IMG/VR virus record: IMGVR_UViG_3300032118_002414
Coordinates: 1-46,779 of that record
DNA: 46,779 nucleotides
Source: a virus
Direction: 5' to 3' (one strand)
Part shown: positions 33,360-41,982 of the stretch, one piece after another
Numbering within the stretch: the first letter of the stretch is position 1
How the letters are laid out: each line of letters opens with the position of its first letter
Translations under genes and position numbers: made by a program
The notes under the pieces: model-generated
Databases searched by the model: none
Told to the model about the DNA's origin: nothing
What the model saw: only the letters and a program-made list of their open reading frames with translations

Positions 33360-34537
33360 AATCTGTTCTTCTACGCGCACCACTGCTAAGCCAAAGCGGC
33401 TATGGGGTACACTCTAGGCAAGTGGCCAGATGGTTATTTGACAGAGCCGACAACGCTAACAAGGCCAACAGCTTAGACGTAACAACAGAACTTCTGAATT
33501 GGGGTCAGACCCCATGGTATGTTGACGCCTATGCTCAAAATGAACTTATTGGCAGATGCTTCCAGGCAAGCTCAAACACCAAGGAGCTTTATGATGTCAC
33601 GATTCAGTTGCAGCTTCCTAATGAGTGGTGTCCTGAACTTGGAAAATATAACGTTGGCATGACTGCCGGAGTTGAGGCCGACAGATGCAATCCGGCCTGG
33701 ATTGACAACATCAATAAAATGAACCTGGTCATCGTTCCGTCCAAGTTCACAAAAGAGGTTTTTGAAAACTCTGGGAAAATCACGACACCTATTATTGTGG
33801 TGGCAGAATCTTTCTTTGATGACATTCAAAGATATGAGGAAATTAAATCCCTTGACTTTCAACCAGAAACCAAATTCAACTTTCTTGTCTTTGGTCAGGT
33901 AACCGGCGGAGATGCCACCAGCGACAGAAAAAATCTACCATTTACTCTGAAGTGGCTTTGTGAGACGTTTGCCGACAAGCCGGACGTTGGCATCATTCTG
34001 AAAACAAACATGGGCAGGTACACGGAGGCGGACAAGTATCTTTGCGCTCAGTCTCTTACCCAACTCCTGCAAAATGTAAACAAGCAGGCAAGTCCAAAGT
34101 TCTATCTTCTCCACGGGGAAATGTCCGACGAGGAGGTTGTGGGGCTCTACAAGCACCCGACCATCAAAGCCCTGGTTACCCTCACCCATGGGGAAGGATT
34201 CGGTTTGCCGATTTTGGAGGCTGCCGCATGTGGTCTTCCGGTCATCGCCTCTGGTTGGTCCGCTCACACAGAGTTCTTGAACCTGGGCAAATATATCAAA
34301 ATTGAAACAAAGTTGGGTTCGGTCCCCCAGGCACGCCTGGATGGGCAAATTTGGATGCAGGGTGCCCAGTGGGGTATGCCCGATGAAACAGACTTCAAAA
34401 AGCGCGTTACTCGTTTCTATGAGGAGTCTGCCATACCCAGACAGTGGGCAAAAGACCTAAAGCAGAAACTAGCAAATTCATATAATTTTGCTTCGATTTC
34501 AAAATCGTATGACGCCGTTCTGGCAGGAGTTTTGTAA
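33356..34537 (+). CDS. GT4-like glycosyltransferase (393 aa)
   Basis: MKSVLLRAPLLSQSGYGVHSRQ opens a GT-B fold with the SGYGVHSRQ loop. HGEGFGLPILEAAACGLPVIASG (about residues 280-302) is a full GT4 EX7E motif, unlike the neighbouring gene. FNFLVFGQVTGGDATSDRKN in the middle is the hinge and start of the second domain. It is a retaining transferase with an unknown acceptor. The two adjacent GT4 proteins may act in succession on one glycan. It starts within an ATGA and ends one base before the next ATG. Confidence 0.85.
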   Translation: MKSVLLRAPLLSQSGYGVHSRQVARWLFDRADNANKANSLDVTTELLNWGQTPWYVDAYAQNELIGRCFQASSNTKELYDVTIQLQLPNEWCPELGKYNVGMTAGVEADRCNPAWIDNINKMNLVIVPSKFTKEVFENSGKITTPIIVVAESFFDDIQRYEEIKSLDFQPETKFNFLVFGQVTGGDATSDRKNLPFTLKWLCETFADKPDVGIILKTNMGRYTEADKYLCAQSLTQLLQNVNKQASPKFYLLHGEMSDEEVVGLYKHPTIKALVTLTHGEGFGLPILEAAACGLPVIASGWSAHTEFLNLGKYIKIETKLGSVPQARLDGQIWMQGAQWGMPDETDFKKRVTRFYEESAIPRQWAKDLKQKLANSYNFASISKSYDAVLAGVL

Positions 34538-34538
34538 A

Positions 34539-34931
34539 ATGCTCGTTTTTAGTCTAATTATTTTCATTGTTGTATTGTTTTTGGCACTTGTTGTCTCATG
34601 TTTTTACTTGATTCGCTTTGCCAGAATTATATTTTCGATCGAAGATCGACTTGAAAATGCCCTTGAGACACTATCGACAGTAAGCATTTCATTAGAAGAC
34701 CTTTTGAAAATGAAGCTCTTTTTTGATTCAAAAGAAGTAAAATATGCTGTAGATGAAGCACTATCGACAGTAAAATTAAGTAAAGTTGCAGTGGTTCAAC
34801 TTATAAATGACTTTACTCGTCTCAGTAAAGAGAAATATATAACGGTGAGGTCAGATGAAGACGAAGAAGAAGATAACGAAAATCAAAAACCCAAGAGGCT
34901 CACTGAAAGAATCGACCAAATTGACGGTTGA
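34539..34931 (+). CDS. Small membrane-anchored protein with coiled-coil tail (130 aa)
   Basis: ATG 34539 is one base after the previous stop and gives a signal-anchor-like N-terminus: residues about 1-28 are a long hydrophobic helix (LVFSLIIFIVVLFLALVVSC). The rest is charged and helical with a short in-frame repeat (ETLSTVSIS and EALSTVKLS). The end is acidic (SDEDEEEDNENQKPKRL) and the last 77 bases overlap the sigma factor gene in another frame. Topology suggests an N-terminal membrane anchor with a cytoplasmic tail, but this is inference. Function unknown. Confidence 0.7.
   Translation: MLVFSLIIFIVVLFLALVVSCFYLIRFARIIFSIEDRLENALETLSTVSISLEDLLKMKLFFDSKEVKYAVDEALSTVKLSKVAVVQLINDFTRLSKEKYITVRSDEDEEEDNENQKPKRLTERIDQIDG
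34669..34773 (+). repeat. Direct repeat of 15 bases in the membrane-protein gene
   Basis: CACTATCGACAGTAA occurs at 34669-34683 and 34759-34773, 90 bases apart and in the same frame. It encodes similar pieces (ETLSTV and EALSTV) of the helical tail, so it may be a recent in-frame duplication. Confidence 0.6.
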
Positions 34932-35730
34932 GCCAACGCCCGTACAGGAGACGCCAACCGAGGAACCAAAACAAGAACCGGCGGCATCGTCATCTCTGTT
35001 GCTTGAAAACGGCAGAAGAAAGATTTCTCGAAAGAAGCCTGGGTCAAAGTCTATCAATTACTTTGACGGTAATACTCAAAAGGCGATTGTGGCTTATCAG
35101 GGTGACGTAACGTATGAGGGTAAAAACAGGATTTATCTTGAGAAAATCTATCCAGCCTTTGACTCTCTTGTAGAGAACCTTATCAACGTCTATGGGTTCA
35201 CGGTCATGTACGAGTCCCGTGGGGACCTCAAGAACGAATGTCTTGAGTTTCTCTATGGGGCGCTTCCAAAGTTCAACGTGGAGAAGGGCTCCAAGGCTTT
35301 CTCCTATTTCAACGTTGTCGCCAAGAACTGGCTAACGATTAAGTCAAAGCAGAACGCCAAGAAGACCCAAACTTATATTTCTATTGACAACAAAGATGCC
35401 ATATCCCAACAAGACATGGAAACAATAGAGGGCTATAAAATTGCTCCAGACGGGGAAGAGATAATGTCCGGCAGGGAATTCCGTGGACAGATTTCGGCTC
35501 TCGTTAAAGAGATTGGCGGTAAAGTCAAAACAGAAAACGAGCAAAATTGTATAAGGGCTATCAAAATTCTGATAGACAACCTTGAGGAAGTTGACCTTTT
35601 GAATAAAAGAGCTATTCTTCTATATTTAAGAGAAATTACAGGACTATCCTCCAAGCAACTCTCCATCGTTCTGGCCTCACTGAAGAAACACTACAAGGAA
35701 CTGAAAAAACGTGACGAATTCCAATTCTGA
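34855..35730 (+). CDS. gp55-like late sigma factor (sigma-70 region 2 family)
   Basis: The 291-aa protein has a disordered Lys/Pro/Glu-rich N-terminus (1-60) and then the pattern of T4 gp55-type sigma factors: INVYGFTVMYESRGDLKNEC, LEFLYGALPKFNVEKGSKAF and SYFNVVAKNWLTIKSKQN, the equivalent of sigma region 2 (core binding and -10 recognition). T4 gp55 directs host RNA polymerase to late promoters of the TATAAATA type. GAGGT just before ATG 34855 is a good binding site, inside the previous gene. The remaining 110 residues are unrecognised. It lies between the glycan and baseplate genes, a plausible switch to late transcription. Confidence 0.75.
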   Translation: MKTKKKITKIKNPRGSLKESTKLTVEPTPVQETPTEEPKQEPAASSSLLLENGRRKISRKKPGSKSINYFDGNTQKAIVAYQGDVTYEGKNRIYLEKIYPAFDSLVENLINVYGFTVMYESRGDLKNECLEFLYGALPKFNVEKGSKAFSYFNVVAKNWLTIKSKQNAKKTQTYISIDNKDAISQQDMETIEGYKIAPDGEEIMSGREFRGQISALVKEIGGKVKTENEQNCIRAIKILIDNLEEVDLLNKRAILLYLREITGLSSKQLSIVLASLKKHYKELKKRDEFQF

Positions 35731-36172
35731 AAATGAAAACGATGACGACGACGAGGAAATGGGCGAAACAAATGTACCGGTCGGTACCTATGTAGCCCCA
35801 CCACTTGAAGAACTTCGGGAGAAAAACGCAAAGGAACTAACGTCCTTTAATGAACTGTTGGACTCCTTGTCTTCCACAGAGGATAAACAAAAATCTCTTT
35901 GGAGACAAATTTACGAGAACTCCATTACCGACAGAATGAACGCCTACATTGTTTGGGTTGATCTTTTCCGGGATGTTCAGGGAAGACCTTCAGAACACGG
36001 CATACACGGGCAGAATCTTTCCAGGTATATGGAAAGAATGTCCAAGGCAAATGACCAGCTTTTAAAGCTCGCTGAACTTGTTGGAAACGCCAAGAAGAAA
36101 GACTCCTCAGAGATAACTGAGGACTCCCTTTATCAGGAGATGGAAAACGAATCAAAAGGGCTTAAACATTAA
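35711..36172 (+). CDS. Unrecognised acidic phage protein (153 aa)
   Basis: GTG 35711 overlaps the sigma factor gene by 20 bases; the next in-frame ATG is at 35759 and may be the true start. The N-terminus is strongly acidic, and the middle (TDRMNAYIVWVDLFRDVQ, then HGQNLSRYMERMSKANDQL) is helical. It might be a DNA-packaging or assembly factor, which small helical acidic phage proteins often are, but I do not recognise it. It closes the transcription unit before a 41-base gap. Confidence 0.65.
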   Translation: MTNSNSENENDDDDEEMGETNVPVGTYVAPPLEELREKNAKELTSFNELLDSLSSTEDKQKSLWRQIYENSITDRMNAYIVWVDLFRDVQGRPSEHGIHGQNLSRYMERMSKANDQLLKLAELVGNAKKKDSSEITEDSLYQEMENESKGLKH

Positions 36173-36175
36173 GCT

Positions 36176-36204
36176 TATTTAGATTTCTTGTCCTATGATA
36201 TTTA
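36176..36204 (+). promoter_or_regulatory. Two TATTTA motifs before the baseplate block
   Basis: In the gap before ATG 36214 there are TATTTA at 36176-36181 (within GCTTATTTAG) and at 36199-36204 (GATATTTATC). Both fit the recurrent element upstream of plus-strand units. A late promoter that starts the baseplate genes is possible; it is inference from position. Confidence 0.3.
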
Positions 36205-36213
36205 TCGAGTATT

Positions 36214-37776
36214 ATGACAAGAATTACTACTGCCATTTCAAGGAGAACTGTTGGTGGCTCTACCCTTGGAAGACCCTCAGCCGACCTTAGGGCTTCTTCT
36301 ACAACCGGGGCTATGCCCACCTTGCAGAGGGCAGTGGTGGTAGAGATTATTGATAATCCTTCCATCTTAACGGACGAACAAAAACAAACCCTCGCAAATC
36401 AGGTCAACAACCCAGAGTTCGTTGATATTTTGCCGGTTAACTCCATCCTAGCTAGGATGGTTTCTGACTCTCAGGATGCCGGTAACCCGACTTCTACTCT
36501 GTTGTTCCCTTTGTTTTCTGGATGCATTGAACTTCCCATTGTGCCCGGGGAACATGTGTGGGTCATCTATCCAGATCCAGGAAGATCCGGTACCGTCATA
36601 GGATATTGGTTGACCAAGGTCTCCGAGCAACGCACCGTGGAAGACGTTAACTACACGGTTCACGACCGTAGATTCTTTCCTCAGTACAACCCTCAGATGT
36701 TGTCAACCTCCGAGAGGTCCCAGGATCAGGAGACGACTCCCGATTTCCCAAACGGTGCGGGTACCCCGACGACCGCCACTCTTAGGGTAACGGGCTCTAA
36801 TAACGAAAACCCCTACGACGGAATCATCGAAAGCAGCACCTCCATAGAAAACTTTACCTTTGAACCGGTGCCAAGGTGGAATAAACGTCCCGGTGAATTC
36901 GTAATACAGGGAAGAAATAACTCAACCATCATCCTTGGGGAAGACAGAACGGGTCCGGTTGTCCGGGCGGCAGCAGACGCCGTAGGAACCGCAGGTTCCA
37001 TAGACCTGGTTGCAGGACGCGCCAGGAAGCTTCCTCCCGACGAGAACACAGACCCAGAGGAGACAGCCCCCAGGCTTATAGAAAATGCCAGAAGCAAGCT
37101 GGAGGTCAACAAGACCCCATATCTTACCGAGGGCAGGCAAGATAACCCAAGAGAGGGCGATCCTGACTTTTTGAATGACGCAGCCAGGTTGCTGGTTACT
37201 ATGCAATCTGAAGTGGATAAAAACTTTGGTATCACGGACATTAGTTTCCCGGATGACACCCTGGAGCCAGTTCAGCCAAACGAAGGGACTGCCGGAACTC
37301 TTTCGAAGTCCTATGTTCTGGCCAAGGCGGATAATATCAGGATAATCGCCAGGAAAGATGATGACGTAAGTGGAACCGTTCTGATAATCCGGGAGGGTTC
37401 TGGGGAAGACGACCTGGCCTATCTGTATATCGATCCAGATGGCAAACTTCAGATTTACGCCCCCGAAATGTACCTCGGGAAGGCAACCGGGAAGGCAGAG
37501 CCCTACATCAAGTGGACCGAGTACAAGAAGTCCATTGAAAAGCTTCAGGGGCAAATTGATGCCCTTAAGGATTTTTGCGACAGCCTAACAACAACCTTGC
37601 AAACTGCCTTTGCTGCGGCCATAGCTGTGCCCTATAGCCCAATATCGGGACTTACTGGTCAAATTGCAGGACTTGTTCAGAACAAGGCGACACTAGCGAC
37701 CGGAATAGGAACTAAGCCCAACGACGTATCTAGCGCGGTAGAGGACGCAAAGTCAGAGAGAATCTTTGGAGAATAA
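36214..37776 (+). CDS. Baseplate hub/spike-like protein with OB-fold region (520 aa)
   Basis: ATG 36214 opens a 520-aa protein. Residues about 40-135 (VVEIIDNP, FVDILPVNSILARMVSD, LFSGCIELPIVPGEHVWVIYPD, GYWLTKVS) have the alternation of the OB-fold domain of T4 gp5 and VgrG-type spikes, here with no lysozyme domain visible. The middle is Pro/Asn-rich and probably extended. The end (YIKWTEYKKSIEKLQGQIDALKDF) is helical. A hub or spike role in the baseplate is inferred from the OB fold and from its place before gp25- and gp6-like genes. Confidence 0.65.
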   Translation: MTRITTAISRRTVGGSTLGRPSADLRASSTTGAMPTLQRAVVVEIIDNPSILTDEQKQTLANQVNNPEFVDILPVNSILARMVSDSQDAGNPTSTLLFPLFSGCIELPIVPGEHVWVIYPDPGRSGTVIGYWLTKVSEQRTVEDVNYTVHDRRFFPQYNPQMLSTSERSQDQETTPDFPNGAGTPTTATLRVTGSNNENPYDGIIESSTSIENFTFEPVPRWNKRPGEFVIQGRNNSTIILGEDRTGPVVRAAADAVGTAGSIDLVAGRARKLPPDENTDPEETAPRLIENARSKLEVNKTPYLTEGRQDNPREGDPDFLNDAARLLVTMQSEVDKNFGITDISFPDDTLEPVQPNEGTAGTLSKSYVLAKADNIRIIARKDDDVSGTVLIIREGSGEDDLAYLYIDPDGKLQIYAPEMYLGKATGKAEPYIKWTEYKKSIEKLQGQIDALKDFCDSLTTTLQTAFAAAIAVPYSPISGLTGQIAGLVQNKATLATGIGTKPNDVSSAVEDAKSERIFGE

Positions 37777-37779
37777 CCC

Positions 37780-38049
37780 ATGACAGCCACAAACGAACAA
37801 GAACTAGCTTCTGCCATCGACAACATCCTGAATTCAACTGGAGAATCGACCGACACGGTGGAAAAGGGCGTTGAACTCAGAAAGAAAATTGCAGCAAAAC
37901 TTGCAAACGAAATAGATTCCTATGTGCAATTTCAGATAGGAGCCCGACTGAGCGCGATCCTCCGGGCATTGAACGCTGGTGACGCCTCCGGGAACCCTGT
38001 TCCGCTAACCCCAGGGCCAGAGTTTGAAAGTTTCACTAGAACCTCCTGA
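37780..38049 (+). CDS. Small baseplate-region protein, unrecognised (89 aa)
   Basis: ATG 37780 begins three bases after the hub-like gene. The protein is helical throughout (residues about 5-65; ELRKKIAAKLANEIDSYVQF), ending in a Pro/Gly-rich tail. It has no known motif. Its place between hub-like and gp25-like genes suggests an assembly partner, but this is not proven. Confidence 0.65.
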   Translation: MTATNEQELASAIDNILNSTGESTDTVEKGVELRKKIAAKLANEIDSYVQFQIGARLSAILRALNAGDASGNPVPLTPGPEFESFTRTS

Positions 38050-38055
38050 CTTTCA

Positions 38056-38061
38056 TATTTA
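38056..38061 (+). promoter_or_regulatory. TATTTA motif before the gp25-like gene
   Basis: The 23-base gap before ATG 38073 contains CATATTTATTTTGGTATAAATG, with TATTTA at 38056-38061. It matches the recurrent element elsewhere in the window. A promoter role is possible but only inferred. Confidence 0.25.
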
Positions 38062-38072
38062 TTTTGGTATAA

Positions 38073-38543
38073 ATGGCAATATCCTTCAAAGACGTGGGTG
38101 TTAGGGGTTTTCGGCAAGAAGAGGTTCTTAACCGAAACAGAACCCTCATACCAATTGGCATTAAAACCCCGGTAGAATCAGATCCCTCTGAAAATGGACT
38201 ATTCCTTATGCACACGGACGTAAAGGAACAAATAGCTGATAATCTCAGAAATCTAGTCCTGACAAACTGGGGAGAAAGGCTTGGAAATTATTTCTTTGGA
38301 GCTAACTTAAGACCTATTTTGGTTGATTTCTCATCGAAAGCTGATTTTGATCAAGAGGTCATGGTTAGGATTAACACCGCAATTTCTAAGTGGATGCCGT
38401 TCATTACGCCAGTTGCCTATGATTCGTTTATAGATAATGTCAACAATCTTTATACGGGAATAGTCAAGGTGGTACTAATTTATTCTGTAGCGTCTGTTGG
38501 TATAACGAACGCAAGACTAGAAGTAACTCTCTTCGTAATCTAG
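38073..38543 (+). CDS. Baseplate wedge protein, gp25-like
   Basis: The 156-aa protein matches the GPW/gp25 family in its pattern: a Pro-Ile-Gly strand (LIPIGIKTPVE), LFLMHTDVKEQIADNLRNLV (helix), LTNWGERLGNYFFGANLRPIL (the most typical gp25 segment, about residues 65-87) and a C-terminal strand pair (VKVVLIYSVASV and ARLEVTLFVI). T4 gp25 is a baseplate wedge subunit next to the tail tube-sheath junction and initiates sheath assembly. It follows the 89-aa gene by 23 bases and precedes the gp6-like gene by ten. Confidence 0.85.
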   Translation: MAISFKDVGVRGFRQEEVLNRNRTLIPIGIKTPVESDPSENGLFLMHTDVKEQIADNLRNLVLTNWGERLGNYFFGANLRPILVDFSSKADFDQEVMVRINTAISKWMPFITPVAYDSFIDNVNNLYTGIVKVVLIYSVASVGITNARLEVTLFVI

Positions 38544-38553
38544 GAAAATTTAA

Positions 38554-40395
38554 ATGACAACAGACACTAGGAAACAAATAACGAAACAAATAAAGACCAG
38601 AAAATACTTAAACAAAGATTTCGCTGGCTTTAAGCAGGATTTATTTGAGTATGCAAGAGTTCACTTTCCTGATAGGATCCGGGATCTTAGCGAGCCTTCG
38701 CTTAGTGGTCTGTTCTTGGAATTTGCAGCTTACGTGGGCGACGTTCAAAGTTTCTATCTCGACCATCAGTTCCATGAACTGGACCCAAATACGTCTGTTG
38801 AACTTAGAAATATTGAGCGACACCTTCGAAATGCGGGGGTTGATGTCGTTGGCGCGTCCCCGGCTGTCGTTGACATTACGATTTCTCTAGAGGTTCCGGC
38901 AGACACTAACCAAAGTCCACCAGTACCACAGACGGCTGCCATCCCGGTTATCCAGGCAGGAACAACCTTTCCATCTAATGCAGGAACGTTCTTTGAGTTG
39001 ACCGAGGACTTAGACTTCTCTGAAACGATAGATGACAATTACGTTGCAAGCATCAAAATCTCTAGCAGAGATGCCAACAACAATCCGACCGCCTTCATCA
39101 TGTCCAGAAAAGGTATCGCTATCTCTGGCACGAGACAGGTAGAGTCCTTTTCTGTTGGCAATTTTGAGCCCTTCAAGAAATTTAGTCTCTCCAAGGAAAA
39201 CGTAACGGAGGTTGTCTCCGTTTCTGACTCGCAGGGCAACATCTATTATCAAGTTGAATACCTTACCCAGGACACAGTATATCAGGCTTTGATAAGCCGT
39301 AACGACGACAATGAACTGGTAAAAGAAAATCTTGCTATCATTCCCGCCCCATATAGATTCATCAAGAGAACAGACCTCCAAACAAGATTGACTTCTCTTG
39401 TTTTTGGTGGCGGAGGAGCCGCAACCCTGGATGACGACATTGTGCCGGATCCAAGTGAGTTTGCCGTTCCCTTGTACGGCAAAAGAAACTTTTCCAGGTT
39501 TTCTCTTAATCCCGGCAACCTTCTCCAGACAACTACTCTTGGCGTTTTGACGCCAAACTCTACCCTATCCATAGAGTATAGATTTGGTGGTGGACTGAAG
39601 CACAATGTTGCACCTGGAGCAATCAGAGGATTGGGTAGTCTTAATATAACTTTTCCATATGGGGCAAGCTCCTCTGTGGCGGGGTTCGTCAGAAGGTCAG
39701 TTGATGCCGTGAATGAGGTTGAGGCCAGAGGAGGCGACGACGCCCCGAGCGTGGATGAACTCAAGGCCAAAATCCCTGCGGTAAGAGCCTCACAGGGACG
39801 CATTGTCACCAAGGAAGATTTGCTGGCCAGGGTTTACACAATGCCTTCTAACTTTGGCCGGGTGTACAGGGCTTCTGTTAGATCCAACCCAAACAACCCT
39901 CTGGCCACCCAGTTGTTCATTATATCTAGAAATCAACAGGGTCAGTTGTCGATCTCGCCGGACAGCCTGAAGAAGAATCTTCAGACCTACCTGAATGGCT
40001 TCAGAATGATTTCTGACGCTATCGACATATTGGACGCACAGGTAATCAATCTCAAGGTTGAGTTCTCCGTTGTGATAGACCCCTCTAAGAACAAGAAGCT
40101 GGTATTGCAAAATGTAGTTTCTAGACTTAAGCAATATTTTTCTGTCAAGCACTTTGAAATTGACCAGCCCATCATTTTGTCTGACCTACAGAATTTGATC
40201 TATAACAATAACGGCATAGTGTCAGTAACGAAAGTTTCGATTAAAAATCTATCTGGCCCAGTGAACGGCAGAACCTACAGTTCTTCCCAGTTTGACGTTG
40301 AGTCCAACACGACCAAGGGCATTGTTATCGGCCCACCTGGATCAATTTTCGAAATCAGATTCAAGAATTTTGATATTGAAGGGATTAGCGTGTAA
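38554..40395 (+). CDS. Baseplate wedge protein, gp6-like (baseplate J family)
   Basis: The 613-aa protein starts like T4 gp6: FAGFKQDLFEYARVHFPD and LSEPSLSGLFLEFAAYVGDVQSFYLDHQF (residues about 28-70), where Phe-Pro-Asp and YVGDV are family hallmarks. The middle is beta-rich. Residues about 395-540 contain DELKAKIPAVRASQGRIVTKEDLLARVY, the baseplate J core, and the end has alternating strands. gp6 forms the wedge ring that holds the baseplate together. Its length agrees with the family (about 600-660 aa). It is followed three bases later by the next structural gene. Confidence 0.85.
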   Translation: MTTDTRKQITKQIKTRKYLNKDFAGFKQDLFEYARVHFPDRIRDLSEPSLSGLFLEFAAYVGDVQSFYLDHQFHELDPNTSVELRNIERHLRNAGVDVVGASPAVVDITISLEVPADTNQSPPVPQTAAIPVIQAGTTFPSNAGTFFELTEDLDFSETIDDNYVASIKISSRDANNNPTAFIMSRKGIAISGTRQVESFSVGNFEPFKKFSLSKENVTEVVSVSDSQGNIYYQVEYLTQDTVYQALISRNDDNELVKENLAIIPAPYRFIKRTDLQTRLTSLVFGGGGAATLDDDIVPDPSEFAVPLYGKRNFSRFSLNPGNLLQTTTLGVLTPNSTLSIEYRFGGGLKHNVAPGAIRGLGSLNITFPYGASSSVAGFVRRSVDAVNEVEARGGDDAPSVDELKAKIPAVRASQGRIVTKEDLLARVYTMPSNFGRVYRASVRSNPNNPLATQLFIISRNQQGQLSISPDSLKKNLQTYLNGFRMISDAIDILDAQVINLKVEFSVVIDPSKNKKLVLQNVVSRLKQYFSVKHFEIDQPIILSDLQNLIYNNNGIVSVTKVSIKNLSGPVNGRTYSSSQFDVESNTTKGIVIGPPGSIFEIRFKNFDIEGISV

Positions 40396-40398
40396 GTC

Positions 40399-41982
40399 AT
40401 GTTTAGAATCCTAACGTCCAGCAAGGACACATACATTACCGACAAAATAATCTTTGGTACCAGGTCCCTTAACTCAAACGTAGGTCAGGCTGCCACACTT
40501 GATTTGTTTAAGCTCTACAGCGAAACAACCTTGTCTGGTAGTGCTGCACCTGTTGAACTCTCCAGGGTTTTAATCAAGTTTGACTATTCACAACTATTGG
40601 CGCTAACCAGTTCTATTTTGGACGCCTCCGGGTCTACTTTTAATGCCTACTTGTACATGAAAAATGTCTATGGTGGGCAAACGGTTCCATCGAACTTTAC
40701 CCTACAACTCAACCCTCTTGCAAAAGAATGGGACGAGGGAAGAGGATTTGACCTCCTTTATTTTAAGGATATTGATTCCACAAATTGGATCACCGCCTCA
40801 ACAAATCCTGCAACTTCCTTGTGGACCGTTTCTGGGGCATCTGCAACCGGTTCCATAGGGGACGTTTGTGATTACTTTGTAAGCGGCAATATTGGTATTG
40901 GCTCTCAAAGCCTGACCGTAACCCAGTCTTTCGCTAGAGGGGATGAAGACCTGTTTGTGGACATCACGCAGCTTGTGTCTGCCTCTATTTGGGGAAATCT
41001 CCCAAATTATGGATTCAGAATAAGTTATCTTAACTCCCAGGAAACAGATCAGACGACCAGGTTTGTAAAAAGACTGGGCGGAAGAAACACCAACAACCCG
41101 ACACTGCGCCCACAACTTTACGTCAAATATAATGGCAATGTCGTTGCAGACGACTCCAATCTGGCATTGTTTGATGAGTCCAACAGATTTTTCATCTACA
41201 ATACCCCCAGGGGAATCTATCAGAATTTCCGTTCTGGTTCATCCATTATCTCTGGTTCTAATTCTTTGGTACTAGAGCTTATTGCTTCCAAGAGTCAAAT
41301 AATCCCAATAACTTCTTGGTCTATGTCGCATTCTCAGTCCATCACCTTCTATACCAGCAGCATGTCGTACTTTAGTGCCTCCTTTAGTGGAAGCCAGTTA
41401 GCTTTTGGAAGGCTGCAACAAACAGGAGCATATTATTCTGACGTTTCCATGGCTACTTTCTCCACAGCCAGCCTCAATGCCTTTGTAAGCGCCTCTGGGT
41501 ATGAACAAAGCTTTCTGCTTCTGTGGAAATCCTCGGATAGAACATATTTGTTTTCTTCTGGTGGATATGTTAAGTTCAATAAGTTCTCTGGGGATCCGTC
41601 GTCATTTGATCAAAGAAATTATGTACTTAACATTACAAACCTTGAGCAATTTTATACAAGAAAAGAAAACACCCGACTCCGCGTGTTTGTGCAGGATTGG
41701 GAATTTGATTTTGCCACACAAAGACTTCCAAAACCAGCAATATCTAGAATATTCAAAAACATGTATTGGAGATTGATCGATCCCTTCACCAAGGACATTA
41801 TCGTTCCTTTTGATACGATAGGCACAAAATTGTCCTCTGATGGTCATGGTATGTTCTTTGACTTTTGGTTTAGCGACCTCGATCCAAGCAGAGTATATGA
41901 GTTTGAGTTTAAACTTGAAGAAAATGACAGAACTGACTTCTTTTTTGAGCAAGGGTTTAGATTCAAGGTAGTGAATGAATGA
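40399..41982 (+). CDS. Large virion structural protein with DNRLRE-like start (527 aa)
   Basis: The first 130 residues (FRILTSSKDTYITDKIIFG, VGQAATLDLFKLYSE, ELSRVLIKFDYSQLLALT) resemble DNRLRE-type carbohydrate-binding beta-sandwiches with their typical D-T-Y-I start and strand spacing. The rest is beta-rich, Ser/Tyr-rich, with no motif known to me. In this neighbourhood a baseplate or short-fibre component is likely. Its stop overlaps the start of the next gene in ATGA, so the two are probably made in fixed ratio. Family assignment is tentative. Confidence 0.65.
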   Translation: MFRILTSSKDTYITDKIIFGTRSLNSNVGQAATLDLFKLYSETTLSGSAAPVELSRVLIKFDYSQLLALTSSILDASGSTFNAYLYMKNVYGGQTVPSNFTLQLNPLAKEWDEGRGFDLLYFKDIDSTNWITASTNPATSLWTVSGASATGSIGDVCDYFVSGNIGIGSQSLTVTQSFARGDEDLFVDITQLVSASIWGNLPNYGFRISYLNSQETDQTTRFVKRLGGRNTNNPTLRPQLYVKYNGNVVADDSNLALFDESNRFFIYNTPRGIYQNFRSGSSIISGSNSLVLELIASKSQIIPITSWSMSHSQSITFYTSSMSYFSASFSGSQLAFGRLQQTGAYYSDVSMATFSTASLNAFVSASGYEQSFLLLWKSSDRTYLFSSGGYVKFNKFSGDPSSFDQRNYVLNITNLEQFYTRKENTRLRVFVQDWEFDFATQRLPKPAISRIFKNMYWRLIDPFTKDIIVPFDTIGTKLSSDGHGMFFDFWFSDLDPSRVYEFEFKLEENDRTDFFFEQGFRFKVVNE

